Shown here piece after piece: positions 7,743 through 14,724 of a stretch of DNA of 33,671 bases. The stretch covers positions 1 through 33,671 of the forward strand of contig JAPLTF010000087.1 of assembly GCA_026398275.1 (NCBI GenBank), written 5' to 3'. The notes beneath the pieces were generated by a model. The model was given only the letters and a program-made list of their open reading frames with translations. It was not told the origin of the DNA and ran no database searches. Both the position numbers and the translations under genes were made by a program. Source of the DNA: Verrucomicrobiota bacterium (GTDB taxonomy: Bacteria > Verrucomicrobiota > Verrucomicrobiia > Chthoniobacterales > Terrimicrobiaceae). Positions within the stretch are counted from its first letter, which is position 1. Each line of letters opens with the position of its first letter.

Positions 7743-7870
7743 TGAGAACAACAACCGATATCGCAATAAACGCGAACACCGCTATCGTCACGATTCGCTT
7801 TGATTCTAAATAATCGAAAACAATACATACTACTGTATAGTATTTATTACTATTAAACATATATAATGCA
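7743..7870. promoter_or_regulatory. AT-rich lepA-lepB spacer with an inverted repeat, likely lepB promoter
   Basis: This 128-base spacer is far more AT-rich than the surroundings. It contains the inverted repeat ATACTA-CTGTA-TAGTAT at 7827-7843, in which TATAGT could serve as a -10 element for lepB. No ribosome-binding site stands out before the lepB ATG at 7871. The minus-strand open frame across it is not convincing as a gene. Confidence 0.35.
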
Positions 7871-9049
7871 ATGCTTTTTATAACTCCAAGATACATCAAA
7901 GAGGCGAAGCACTATCTACAAGGTGCGAGGAAGTTTCTTAGCTACAAGCGGGACATCTTACCTCAGGATCAAGTTGAGAAGGTGGAATCACGGATCTCGG
8001 AGTTAGTGGAGGCGATGGGGTCCAGAAGATCGGATTCTGTGCAGAAGGCCATTCATGAATTGGATGCACTGATTGGGAAAATCTCCCCTCCCCCCAAGGA
8101 CGCCGCATGGCGGGAAAACGTTGAGGTTTTCCTAGTGGCCATCGTCATAGCGGCTGGAATCAAAGCCTATATCCTGCAGCCGTTTCGAATTCCGACCGGG
8201 TCGATGCAGCCTACCCTCTTCGGGATCGTTGGCACCCCGACCACGACCCCTCCCCCGAATCTGCTGGTGAGAGCCTTTGAATTTGTCTGGCTCGGACGCC
8301 ACTACATTGACTTGAAGGCGAAGGAAGATGTGGTGGTTATCGATCTACATGAACGCACGTATGCGAATTTTTTCACGTTCACGGACATTGTGTGCCGGAC
8401 CCGTGTCGGCAAGAAGGAGATTTACTGGCTCTTTGTGCCGAGCAAACCGCTCGCTGATCATTTTCAGGTTCTGCCTGGCAAGGAATACAAGGAAGGCGAA
8501 GCGATAGCCTGCGGGCACATGGACACCGGGGACCAGGTCTTTGTGGACAAGGTCAGCTATAATTTCGTCAAGCCGGCCACCGGGGACGTCTTTGTCTTTA
8601 AGACAACAGGCATAGCTGAAATAGAGAGGCAACAATACAGAACTTACTCACAGAGCGCGAGGCAAAGCGGCGTAGTGCCACTTGAATTCACTGAGTATAT
8701 GGAATCCGTGGGATCCCAGCACTACATCAAACGCCTGGCGGGCATGCCCGGACAGACGCTGAGGATTGATCCCCCGCGGCTGTTCGTGAACGGGAATGTG
8801 CCACAGCAATTTGTCTTTCAGCGCGTCATGAGCGAAAAAAACGGCTACAATGGATATTCCAATATGGCAAGGTTGGGCTCCCCGGACGCGACTTACAAGG
8901 TGCCCGCCGACGGCTATTTTGCCCTTGGTGACAACAGTTACCACTCGAGCGACAGCCGGGTCTGGGGATCGGTGCCCGAGCGGAATGTGGCCGGCCGGGG
9001 GCTTTTTGTTTACTGGCCGTTCACATCGCGCTGGGGTCTGATCAGGTAA
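7871..9049 (+). CDS. lepB: Signal peptidase I
   Basis: A protein of 392 residues, longer than typical bacterial type I signal peptidases. An 80-residue coiled, charged N-terminal extension precedes the single transmembrane helix (about 85-100, EVFLVAIVIAAGIKAYIL). The catalytic Ser is S111 in RIPTGSMQPTL and the general-base Lys is K287 in YIKRLAGMPG. The C-terminal GDNSYHSSDSRVWGSVP box is intact. A long insertion separates the Ser and Lys boxes. The enzyme cleaves signal peptides at the outer face of the inner membrane. It would process the many exported proteins of this window that carry non-lipoprotein signals. Confidence 0.93.
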   Translation: MLFITPRYIKEAKHYLQGARKFLSYKRDILPQDQVEKVESRISELVEAMGSRRSDSVQKAIHELDALIGKISPPPKDAAWRENVEVFLVAIVIAAGIKAYILQPFRIPTGSMQPTLFGIVGTPTTTPPPNLLVRAFEFVWLGRHYIDLKAKEDVVVIDLHERTYANFFTFTDIVCRTRVGKKEIYWLFVPSKPLADHFQVLPGKEYKEGEAIACGHMDTGDQVFVDKVSYNFVKPATGDVFVFKTTGIAEIERQQYRTYSQSARQSGVVPLEFTEYMESVGSQHYIKRLAGMPGQTLRIDPPRLFVNGNVPQQFVFQRVMSEKNGYNGYSNMARLGSPDATYKVPADGYFALGDNSYHSSDSRVWGSVPERNVAGRGLFVYWPFTSRWGLIR

Positions 9050-9183
9050 TGTCTCGACCGCCAAAAGGATCCTCGGAAAAATATTTTTGTTCTGGTGTGG
9101 ATTGCGGCACGCCGTATGCAGTAGGTTGTCGCGCGGACCCATTCCGTTCCATTTATAAAACATCCTGAACCCATCAGAAAACC

Positions 9184-10470
9184 ATGAGCGAAAAAGCCAC
9201 TCTTACCTATGACGGAAAAACCACGGAACTGCCGGTCATCATCGGCAGCGAAAAGGAGCATGCCGTCGATATTGCCAAGCTTCGCGATCAGACCGGCCTG
9301 ATCACCTACGACGACGGTTTTCGGAATACCGGCTCCTGCACCAGCGACATCACGTTCATTGACGGGGAGGAAGGCATCCTTCGCTACCGGGGGTATCCGA
9401 TCGAGGAACTCGCCGAAAAAAGCACTTTTGTCGAAGTGGCCTGGCTTCTGATCTACGGAAACCTCCCCACCCGCACCGAACTGCGTTCGTTTTCCGACAT
9501 GTTCACGGAGTATCAGGTCCTCCATGAGGATATGAAATATCACTTCGAGGGATTTCCCCCGAACGCCCACCCGATGGCCATCCTCTCCTCGATGATCAAC
9601 GCGTGCGGATGTTTCACCCGCGAATTGACCGGCCCTTACGACCCGTCGAAATTCAAACGGCATACCGCCCGGCTGATCTCGCAGGTCCGGACGATCGCGG
9701 CATTTGCCTACCGCAAGTCGCTCGGTCTCCCGATTGTTTATCCCAAACCGGAATACAAATACACGGCGAACTTCCTGCACATGATGTTCTCGATGCCCTA
9801 CGGCGACGTCGATCTTGAACCCGAGGCCGTCGCCGCCCTCGACCAGATTTTCCTCCTTCACGCGGATCACGAGCAGAACTGCTCGACGTCCACCGTGCGG
9901 ATGGTGGCATCCAGCCGGGCGAACATCTTTGCGAGCGCCGCGGCAGGAGTCTGCGCCCTGTGGGGCCCGCTTCACGGCGGAGCCAACCAGGCGGTCCTGG
10001 ACATGCTCGGCCAGATCCGGAACTCGGGGGACGACGGATCGAAGTTTCTTGAAAGCGTGAAATCCAAGGAGGGCGGGAAGCGTCTCATGGGATTCGGACA
10101 TGCCGTTTACAAGAACTACGATCCGCGCGCAAAAATCATCAAAGCCAGCTGCGACAAGCTTCTGGCTCGCCTTAAGCAGAACGACCCGCTCCTGGATATC
10201 GCATTGAAGCTCGAGGAAACCGCTCTCAAGGACCCCTACTTTCTCGAACGCAAACTCTATCCGAACGTGGACTTCTACAGCGGGATCATCATGCGCGCGC
10301 TCGGAATCCCCACAGAAATGTTCACCGTCATGTTCGCCATCGGACGCATGCCGGGATGGATCGCGAACTTCAAAGAGGTCATGGATGATCCCAAGTCCCG
10401 CATCTACCGCCCGCGGCAGATCTATACAGGACCCACCATGCGGACTTACGTCCCGCTCGATCAGCGATAG
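9184..10470 (+). CDS. gltA: Citrate synthase (type II, hexameric type)
   Basis: A protein of 428 residues, the standard length of the NADH-sensitive type II enzyme. It condenses oxaloacetate with acetyl-CoA at the entry of the TCA cycle. Catalytic elements are visible: LHGGANQAVL and MGFGHAVYKNYDPRA carry the two active-site His residues, and PNVDFYSGIIM carries the catalytic Asp. The 134-base gap from lepB contains no strong ribosome-binding site. The 3' end abuts a fossil hsdR fragment on the opposite strand, but the enzyme's own C-terminus (TYVPLDQR) looks normal, so the coding region appears undamaged by the rearrangement. Confidence 0.97.
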   Translation: MSEKATLTYDGKTTELPVIIGSEKEHAVDIAKLRDQTGLITYDDGFRNTGSCTSDITFIDGEEGILRYRGYPIEELAEKSTFVEVAWLLIYGNLPTRTELRSFSDMFTEYQVLHEDMKYHFEGFPPNAHPMAILSSMINACGCFTRELTGPYDPSKFKRHTARLISQVRTIAAFAYRKSLGLPIVYPKPEYKYTANFLHMMFSMPYGDVDLEPEAVAALDQIFLLHADHEQNCSTSTVRMVASSRANIFASAAAGVCALWGPLHGGANQAVLDMLGQIRNSGDDGSKFLESVKSKEGGKRLMGFGHAVYKNYDPRAKIIKASCDKLLARLKQNDPLLDIALKLEETALKDPYFLERKLYPNVDFYSGIIMRALGIPTEMFTVMFAIGRMPGWIANFKEVMDDPKSRIYRPRQIYTGPTMRTYVPLDQR

Positions 10471-10640
10471 GGCGCGGGGAATCGCCGCCCGGATGTTCAT
10501 GGCCAGCGTGTCGTATTGGCTCCGGTGGGATTCGTCGGTCATCGCGATCACGTCTGACCGGTCGCAGAGCACCTCTGGCGACTGGAATTTCTGGATGAGG
10601 GTGAAGACGTAGCGGTGGTTCCCGCGCAGGAGTTCCCGCA
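10466..10640 (-). pseudogene. Fossil fragment of a type I restriction subunit (HsdR)
   Basis: The minus strand encodes about 58 residues that read like the motor domain of HsdR: HLRELLRGN, then YVFTLIQKF, then VLCDRSDVIAMTDESHRSQYD and LAMNIRAAIPRA. In intact HsdR proteins this is the stretch with the DEAH-type Walker B motif (here DESH), followed by a FTGTP box. Homology stops dead at the gltA stop codon. The upstream part loses similarity after about 10640 and there is no plausible start. It is a truncated, non-functional remnant, probably cargo of an earlier element at this tRNA site. Confidence 0.75.
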
Positions 10641-10804
10641 GGTGCTGTGGGTTACGGCGGTGGGTTGCCTGACTGGTGTGCTGCTCCCCGCGAACGACTG
10701 CGGAAAACCAGAAAAAGTATTCCCGCTCCTGTTCCCGCCCAAAGCATTTGAAGCGGATTTTTTTATCACAAACCCCTGCAATTATCAGGGAGAGCGCGGG
10801 TGAA

Positions 10805-10915
10805 TTGCCCCCCAGGACATAAAGAAATGAGGGGGGACCTTGAGGCAAAACTACCAAGCAGCTACCAAACCACAAAATATTTCACACCCTCATTTGTCTG
10901 TGTAACTACCTCATT
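10805..10915. repeat. Diverged copy of the element's right end, outside attL
   Basis: The bases before attL align with those before attR (about 17100-17212). Shared landmarks are a G-run followed by CCTTG, then an AAAA-rich stretch, then CAAGCA-N-CT-N2-CAAACCACAAAATATTT, then CAC-CCTC, TTGTAACT and CCTCAT. The resemblance is imperfect, so this is a related and not an identical end. It is best read as the right end of an older sibling element left behind after the newer one integrated in the same tRNA gene. The integrase arm-like site here (10847-10878) reads CTACCAAGCA...CTACCAAACCA where the present element has TGGCAAGCA...TGGCAAACCA. Confidence 0.65.
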
Positions 10916-10966
10916 ATGAGGGAGAGCCGAAGGCGGGGATCGAACCCGCGACCTATTGTTTACGAA
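10916..10966. repeat. attL, displaced 3' fragment of tRNA-Thr
   Basis: This is an exact 51-base copy of 17213-17263. It contains 42 bases of the tRNA-Thr gene, from the discriminator base back to the anticodon loop, and then diverges. The tRNA 5' half is missing, so this copy is not a functional tRNA. It is the host end displaced when the element integrated. Confidence 0.9.
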
Positions 10967-11010
10967 TTAAATCATTGCCGTTGTTCTGATATGTTCTAAA
11001 GTGCTCCCAT

Positions 11011-12450
11011 ATGAGCACAGGAAAACCCATCATATCAGCCACAGTAAAGGCTTTGAAGGCGAATGACATTCCGAACAAAGCGGAACAAACGGGAACAGGG
11101 CGGCGCGGAAAAAGTGGCAAGCAAGTGGCAAACCAAAATCGCGGGGGAGTTGGCAAGAACTCCGCGAACTACTGGAAGGCGAGACTTTTCAAGCCCGTGA
11201 ATGACCGGGGCGAGGCATCCCCTCACTTCTCCATGAAGATTCAATTCAAGGGGAAGCGGGTAGCCTTCACCCTCGGAACGTCGAACCAAGAGGCGGCTGC
11301 GGCAAAGGCGGCGGGCATCTACAACGATCTGCTCGCCCTAGGAATCGAAGGGACTCTTGCCAAGCATCGCCCGACCGGCAAGGGCGAGGACGTTTCCACC
11401 CTTGGGGCATGGATCGAGGCGGCGCGGAAGGTGTTCGACAAAAGCCCGACAACCTTCGATTCCTACGCACGGGCGGCGCGGAACATCGCGGCATCCATCC
11501 TGAAAGTTGAGCGGACCAAGAAACGCTTTGGCCGGAAGGGTGGATCATTCCGCCAACAGGCGGACAAGACGCCTGTTTCTCTGTTCACCCCTCGGGCGGT
11601 TCAGGAATGGAAAATCAGATACGTGAAGGAGCGGGGCGCGAATAACCCGGCGCGGCAGCGATCGGCGCGTATCTCCTGCAACTCCTACCTTCAATCTGCG
11701 CGTTCACTGTTCCAAGAGGACATTGCAAAGCATCTTCCGCCCTTGGAAATGGAGGAAAGACCTTTCGAGAAGGTGGACTTCTACCCTCGGGAATCCATGA
11801 AGTATCACAGCAAAATTGATCCTTCCATCCTACTCGGGAAGGCGCGGGCGGACCTCGCGGAAGCAAACCCGGAAGCGTTCAAGATTCTCCTTCTGGCACT
11901 TGGGGCCGGACTTCGCCGGGGCGAAATTGATCGCCTGCTCTGGCGGCAAATTGATTTCGATGGCGGGGAAATCCATATCGAAATCACGGAAGCCGGGGGG
12001 CTGAAATCGGCATCCAGCACGGGCAAGGTTGCGATTGATTCCACGCTCTGCGGCCTGCTTCGCGGGTTCAAGGCAAAGGCAACTTCGCAATACGTGGTTG
12101 TCGGCGGCGCGGGTGAAGGCGGATCGCGGGCATGGGGCCAGCGTTACCGTTGCCAAGATGCGTTTGATTCTCTGCTTTCATGGCTTCGCAAGAATGGCGT
12201 TGAAGATCGTCGGGCCTTGCACACCCTCCGCAAAGAAGCCGGGGCAATCATCGCCACAAAGAGCGGCATCTATTCCGCTTCCAAGTTCCTGCGTCACTCG
12301 GACATCAAGACCACAGCGCAACACTACGCCGACAACAAGGAGCGCGTTTCGATTGACCTCGGGGCACTCATGCCAGCGGAGGGAACTATCCCCTTCCCTT
12401 CCGGCCAGCCTGAAACCAAGAAGCCCGCAACCCGGAGGAAATCAGCATGA
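11011..12450 (+). CDS. int: Tyrosine recombinase (element integrase)
   Basis: A protein of 479 residues, starting 44 bases inside attL. The N-terminal 120 residues are basic and include a strand-rich segment (YWKARLFKP, FSMKIQFKGKRVAFTLG) suited to arm-site DNA binding. A core-binding helical domain follows (about 130-260). The catalytic domain has R302 in AGLRRGEI, a beta-hairpin Lys candidate K332, H404-x-x-R407 in LHTLRKEAG, H429 in LRHSDIKTT and the nucleophile Y439. It would integrate and excise the element at tRNA-Thr. Its own 5' coding region contains one of the repeated arm-type sites (11109-11139), so binding there could repress int. It is coupled to a small downstream gene by ATGA with a GGAGG site. 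Confidence 0.93.
   Translation: MSTGKPIISATVKALKANDIPNKAEQTGTGRRGKSGKQVANQNRGGVGKNSANYWKARLFKPVNDRGEASPHFSMKIQFKGKRVAFTLGTSNQEAAAAKAAGIYNDLLALGIEGTLAKHRPTGKGEDVSTLGAWIEAARKVFDKSPTTFDSYARAARNIAASILKVERTKKRFGRKGGSFRQQADKTPVSLFTPRAVQEWKIRYVKERGANNPARQRSARISCNSYLQSARSLFQEDIAKHLPPLEMEERPFEKVDFYPRESMKYHSKIDPSILLGKARADLAEANPEAFKILLLALGAGLRRGEIDRLLWRQIDFDGGEIHIEITEAGGLKSASSTGKVAIDSTLCGLLRGFKAKATSQYVVVGGAGEGGSRAWGQRYRCQDAFDSLLSWLRKNGVEDRRALHTLRKEAGAIIATKSGIYSASKFLRHSDIKTTAQHYADNKERVSIDLGALMPAEGTIPFPSGQPETKKPATRRKSA
11109..11139. repeat. Integrase arm-type site, left copy (inside int)
   Basis: The motif AAAGTGGCAAGCAA followed by TGGCAAACCA and AAAAT sits in direct orientation at codons 33-43 of int. 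A near-identical copy occurs at 17144-17175 by attR. Two TGGCAA words spaced 11 bases apart, one helical turn, make a paired arm site for the integrase N-terminal domain. Confidence 0.55.
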
Positions 12451-12620
12451 GCGCGGGCATCTATGCGGCAACCGTGGTTGACCCGCCCCGCCCCCTCGTT
12501 CATCGAGCCCCACCGCACGGGGGGCGGGAGCGGCAGGAAATCAATCTCTCCACTCGCTCCAAAGTGAGAACGGATTTTCAGACACCCCCCCCCCATCCCG
12601 CGCAAAATTTCACGGAATGA
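12447..12620 (+). CDS. Small protein of 57 residues downstream of int
   Basis: The ATG overlaps the int stop (ATGA) and has a perfect GGAGG 8 bases upstream, a strong sign of real translation. The product starts MSAGIYAATVVDPPRPLVHRAPPHG, is rich in Pro, His and Arg and ends AQNFTE. I recognise no family. The 3' half crosses a run of ten C (12585-12594), which encodes consecutive prolines and could be unstable. The 49 bases from its stop to the next gene hold nothing evident. Confidence 0.55.
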   Translation: MSAGIYAATVVDPPRPLVHRAPPHGGRERQEINLSTRSKVRTDFQTPPPHPAQNFTE

Positions 12621-12669
12621 CTACCTCCCGACATTCCAAAAAAACTGAAAACAGATTTTCAAAAACAAG

Positions 12670-13398
12670 ATGAAACCAGCACAACAAAAGAAATCCTCCG
12701 CTGTCTCACCATTGCCGAGAAATAAAAAGGGCAAGGCGGGGCGTATAACGAAAAGCACCCGCAAACCTGCATCAACACAAGGCGGGCGGGCGGCGACATC
12801 GCAAACCGAAAAGGGATTTGAAACTATCAAACGGAAGCGGATTCCATTTGTGCGGTACACCTACCCTGGGCGCGGGAATCCGGGGACATACATCGTGACT
12901 ACTTACGGCAGCCAAGATGCAACCGGCCATGTAAACGGGATCACGCTACTTATGAAGCATGAGAGGCGCGGCGGGACTATGTGGTCAACCGTGGCGGCGG
13001 GGCACGTTCTGGAAAAAGGCGAGGCGACCCGCAAGCTGCAAGGGCTCGAAAAATCTCACAACAACCTTTGGCATGCCGTGCAAATGGCTCGGCGTAATCC
13101 GAACGACGAATATGCGCGGGATGTTATTTACGGGTTCCTTCTTCGGGGCATCGCGGGAGGGAATCCGCACAACTGCAAAGTGCTCGCCAAGTGCATCGAG
13201 GCCGCGCCGGAGCGGGAGAAGGAAACCAAGCGCGAAAAGATTCTGGCGGCATTGCTTGTGCTCGCCGGGAAGAAGAACCGCATCCCGACACGTGAGGAGC
13301 TTTTCCAAGAATGGGGGAATGGGGAGAAAGATGTGCGGGACTCCCGCAACTTTGAGAAGGAACTGAAAGACATGGGGCTGGGCTGGCTTCCGGTATGA
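12670..13398 (+). CDS. Basic hypothetical protein of the element
   Basis: A protein of 242 residues. The first 55 are extremely rich in Lys, Ser and Thr (MKPAQQKKSSAVSPLPRNKKGKAGR onward) and probably disordered and nucleic-acid binding. A compact central part has GNPGTYIVTTYG and GITLLMKHERRGG strands. The C-terminal third is helical and charged, with a possible winged-helix-like stretch (ILAALLVLAGKKNRIPTREELFQEW). No transmembrane segment or signal is seen and I do not recognise it. The ribosome-binding site is weak (AAAACAAG). It sits between the int pair and the excisionase-like gene. Confidence 0.65.
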   Translation: MKPAQQKKSSAVSPLPRNKKGKAGRITKSTRKPASTQGGRAATSQTEKGFETIKRKRIPFVRYTYPGRGNPGTYIVTTYGSQDATGHVNGITLLMKHERRGGTMWSTVAAGHVLEKGEATRKLQGLEKSHNNLWHAVQMARRNPNDEYARDVIYGFLLRGIAGGNPHNCKVLAKCIEAAPEREKETKREKILAALLVLAGKKNRIPTREELFQEWGNGEKDVRDSRNFEKELKDMGLGWLPV

Positions 13399-13463
13399 CG
13401 TAGAAGGTTCCGACCCCTTGCACCGTCCAAGGTGTGACGAATTGCGCTAATCGTCGCGGCGCA

Positions 13464-13658
13464 ATGAAACCAGCACCTAAGTCAGACCAGCAAATGTTCA
13501 CCCGGCGCACCCTTGCGGGCCGCTGGGCGAAATCCACAATGACGTTGAAGCGCATGGAGAAATCCGGGCAGCTTCGTTTTTTGAAAATCGGCAACAGCGT
13601 TCGCTACTTGCCCGACGAAATCGAGCGCATCGAACGGGAGGCGATGGTTTCCCGATGA
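13464..13658 (+). CDS. Excisionase-like helix-turn-helix protein
   Basis: A protein of 64 residues with the MerR/excisionase-type HTH pattern: FTRRTLAGRWAKSTMTLKRMEKSGQLRFLKIGNSVRYLPDEIERIE. The WAKSTMTLKRM stretch is the turn and recognition helix, and IGNSVRYL-DEIE is the typical wing and tail. An ATG at 13494 (MFTRRT...) would give just the domain, and a GTG at 13434 is a third option; none has a strong ribosome-binding site. By family and place it would control excision or the replication genes that follow. Its stop overlaps the next start by ATGA. Confidence 0.75.
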   Translation: MKPAPKSDQQMFTRRTLAGRWAKSTMTLKRMEKSGQLRFLKIGNSVRYLPDEIERIEREAMVSR

Positions 13659-13858
13659 TTGCGCATCCCGACCCCGGACCCCGGAAACGAAAAGCCCCGT
13701 GCGCTAACACGGGGCGGCTTTCGCTCTTGGAACTTCGGGCAATATACATCCTTCTGGAAACGCTGCAATTCCCATTCAAGATTTGCTTCTGGCAGTTGGA
13801 GCAATGGCGGGACCTCGTGGACGTTGAGATCATGCGGCGCACGGAGGGCATGAAATGA
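13655..13858 (+). CDS. Small hypothetical protein of 67 residues
   Basis: The frame is joined to both neighbours by ATGA overlaps (13655-13658 and 13855-13858), the main evidence that it is translated. The first 20 residues are Pro/Lys/Arg-rich (MIAHPDPGPRKRKAP). The rest is a likely helical pair with many aromatics (LLELRAIYILLETLQFPFKICFWQLEQWRDLVDVEIMRR). I recognise no family. A strong terminator-like hairpin lies inside its 5' part (13694-13715), so its translation could decide whether transcripts continue into the replication genes. Confidence 0.5.
   Translation: MIAHPDPGPRKRKAPCANTGRLSLLELRAIYILLETLQFPFKICFWQLEQWRDLVDVEIMRRTEGMK
13691..13722 (+). terminator. Terminator-like hairpin inside a small gene
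   Basis: A perfect 8-bp stem GCCCCGTG/CACGGGGC (13694-13701, 13708-13715) with a CGCTAA loop is preceded by AAAA and followed by GGCTTTCGCTCTT. This is the shape of a Rho-independent terminator with a short, interrupted U-tract. It sits between the excisionase-like gene and the primase-like gene. Confidence 0.55.
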
Positions 13859-14724
13859 ACATCTGCGAAATCGAACCATGCCCGCAATCGGGAACAGGCG
13901 TTCATGCGTGGATCATGCGAACCGCTCATGCGTGCCGTAGAGCCGGGATGCCCCCGGATCAAGCAGCCCGCGAAATCGAATCCCGCATCACCCGCAGGCC
14001 GGACCCATCGAACGAAATCCCGCAGGCCGTCACCAAGGCATTCAACACACCCCCGGCGACCGGAGTCATTGGCTCGCGTGTGTGGGCGGCTGCTCCGAAA
14101 TGGCCATCTGTGAATCAGGAACAGCGCGAGGCCGTCATTGCGTCCGGGCTGGGGCTGGTGGACTTGTGGGAGGCATCGCCGTTTCGCTGGGAGAATTCCG
14201 ACCAGCACACGGAGGAGATTATAGACGCGATGTTTCCGGGCGACCCGCTCTTGTGCGTAGGTCAATCCAAGTCGCGTTTTGCGACCCGCCCCCGCGAATC
14301 CTTCCGGGGGAGGCTGGCGGGATGCCAGCTTATCGTGCCGTCTCCGATGTTCACCCGCACCGGAAGGACACAGGACGACAAGGAATCCGAACACGCGCTA
14401 TCGAACACTGGCAACCGTAGGTTTCTTGTGATCGAACAGGATGCCGGGACACCGGATGAACAGGCAGCGGTTCTACTGCATCTCGCGACCTCCGCACCGC
14501 TGGTGCTCGCCGTCCACAGCGGATCGAAATCTATTCATGGCTGGTTCTACTGCTCCGGGCACCCGGAGGACAGGCTACACGGCTACATGAGGCGAGCCGT
14601 CACCCTGGGCGCGGATCATCGAATGTGGACCCGCTCACAATTCGCAAGGATGCCGGACGGCACCCGCGACAATGGCAACAGACAGACAGTTTATTTTTTC
14701 AACCCGGAGAACATCAAACAATGA
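13855..14724 (+). CDS. Primase-polymerase-like protein (archaeo-eukaryotic primase type)
   Basis: A protein of 289 residues. The C-terminal half resembles the AEP/prim-pol proteins found next to DUF3987 genes in phages and plasmids. It has a strand ending in paired acids FLVIEQDAG (E194, D196) as motif I, HSGSKSIHGWF with H228 as motif II, and WTRSQFARMPDGTRDNGNRQTVYFF (R265) as motif III. The N-terminal 130 residues are a helical domain with two cysteines (C5, C9). It would make primers for element replication. Motif I has Glu where Asp is more usual. The ATGA overlaps at both ends place it in one operon with the ATPase. Confidence 0.65.
   Translation: MNICEIEPCPQSGTGVHAWIMRTAHACRRAGMPPDQAAREIESRITRRPDPSNEIPQAVTKAFNTPPATGVIGSRVWAAAPKWPSVNQEQREAVIASGLGLVDLWEASPFRWENSDQHTEEIIDAMFPGDPLLCVGQSKSRFATRPRESFRGRLAGCQLIVPSPMFTRTGRTQDDKESEHALSNTGNRRFLVIEQDAGTPDEQAAVLLHLATSAPLVLAVHSGSKSIHGWFYCSGHPEDRLHGYMRRAVTLGADHRMWTRSQFARMPDGTRDNGNRQTVYFFNPENIKQ

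Noticed and set aside
7717-7899. Minus-strand 60-codon hydrophobic frame between lepA and lepB
   Set aside because: It overlaps both genes, has no ribosome-binding site and arises from AT-rich spacer.
9010-10875. Minus-strand open frame of 621 codons
   Set aside because: Only about 58 residues at 10466-10640 resemble HsdR. The rest is antisense to gltA and is not coding.
10916-10966. A second tRNA gene at the left repeat
   Set aside because: Only the 3' part of tRNA-Thr is present. The 5' acceptor strand and D-arm are missing, so it is attL and not a gene.
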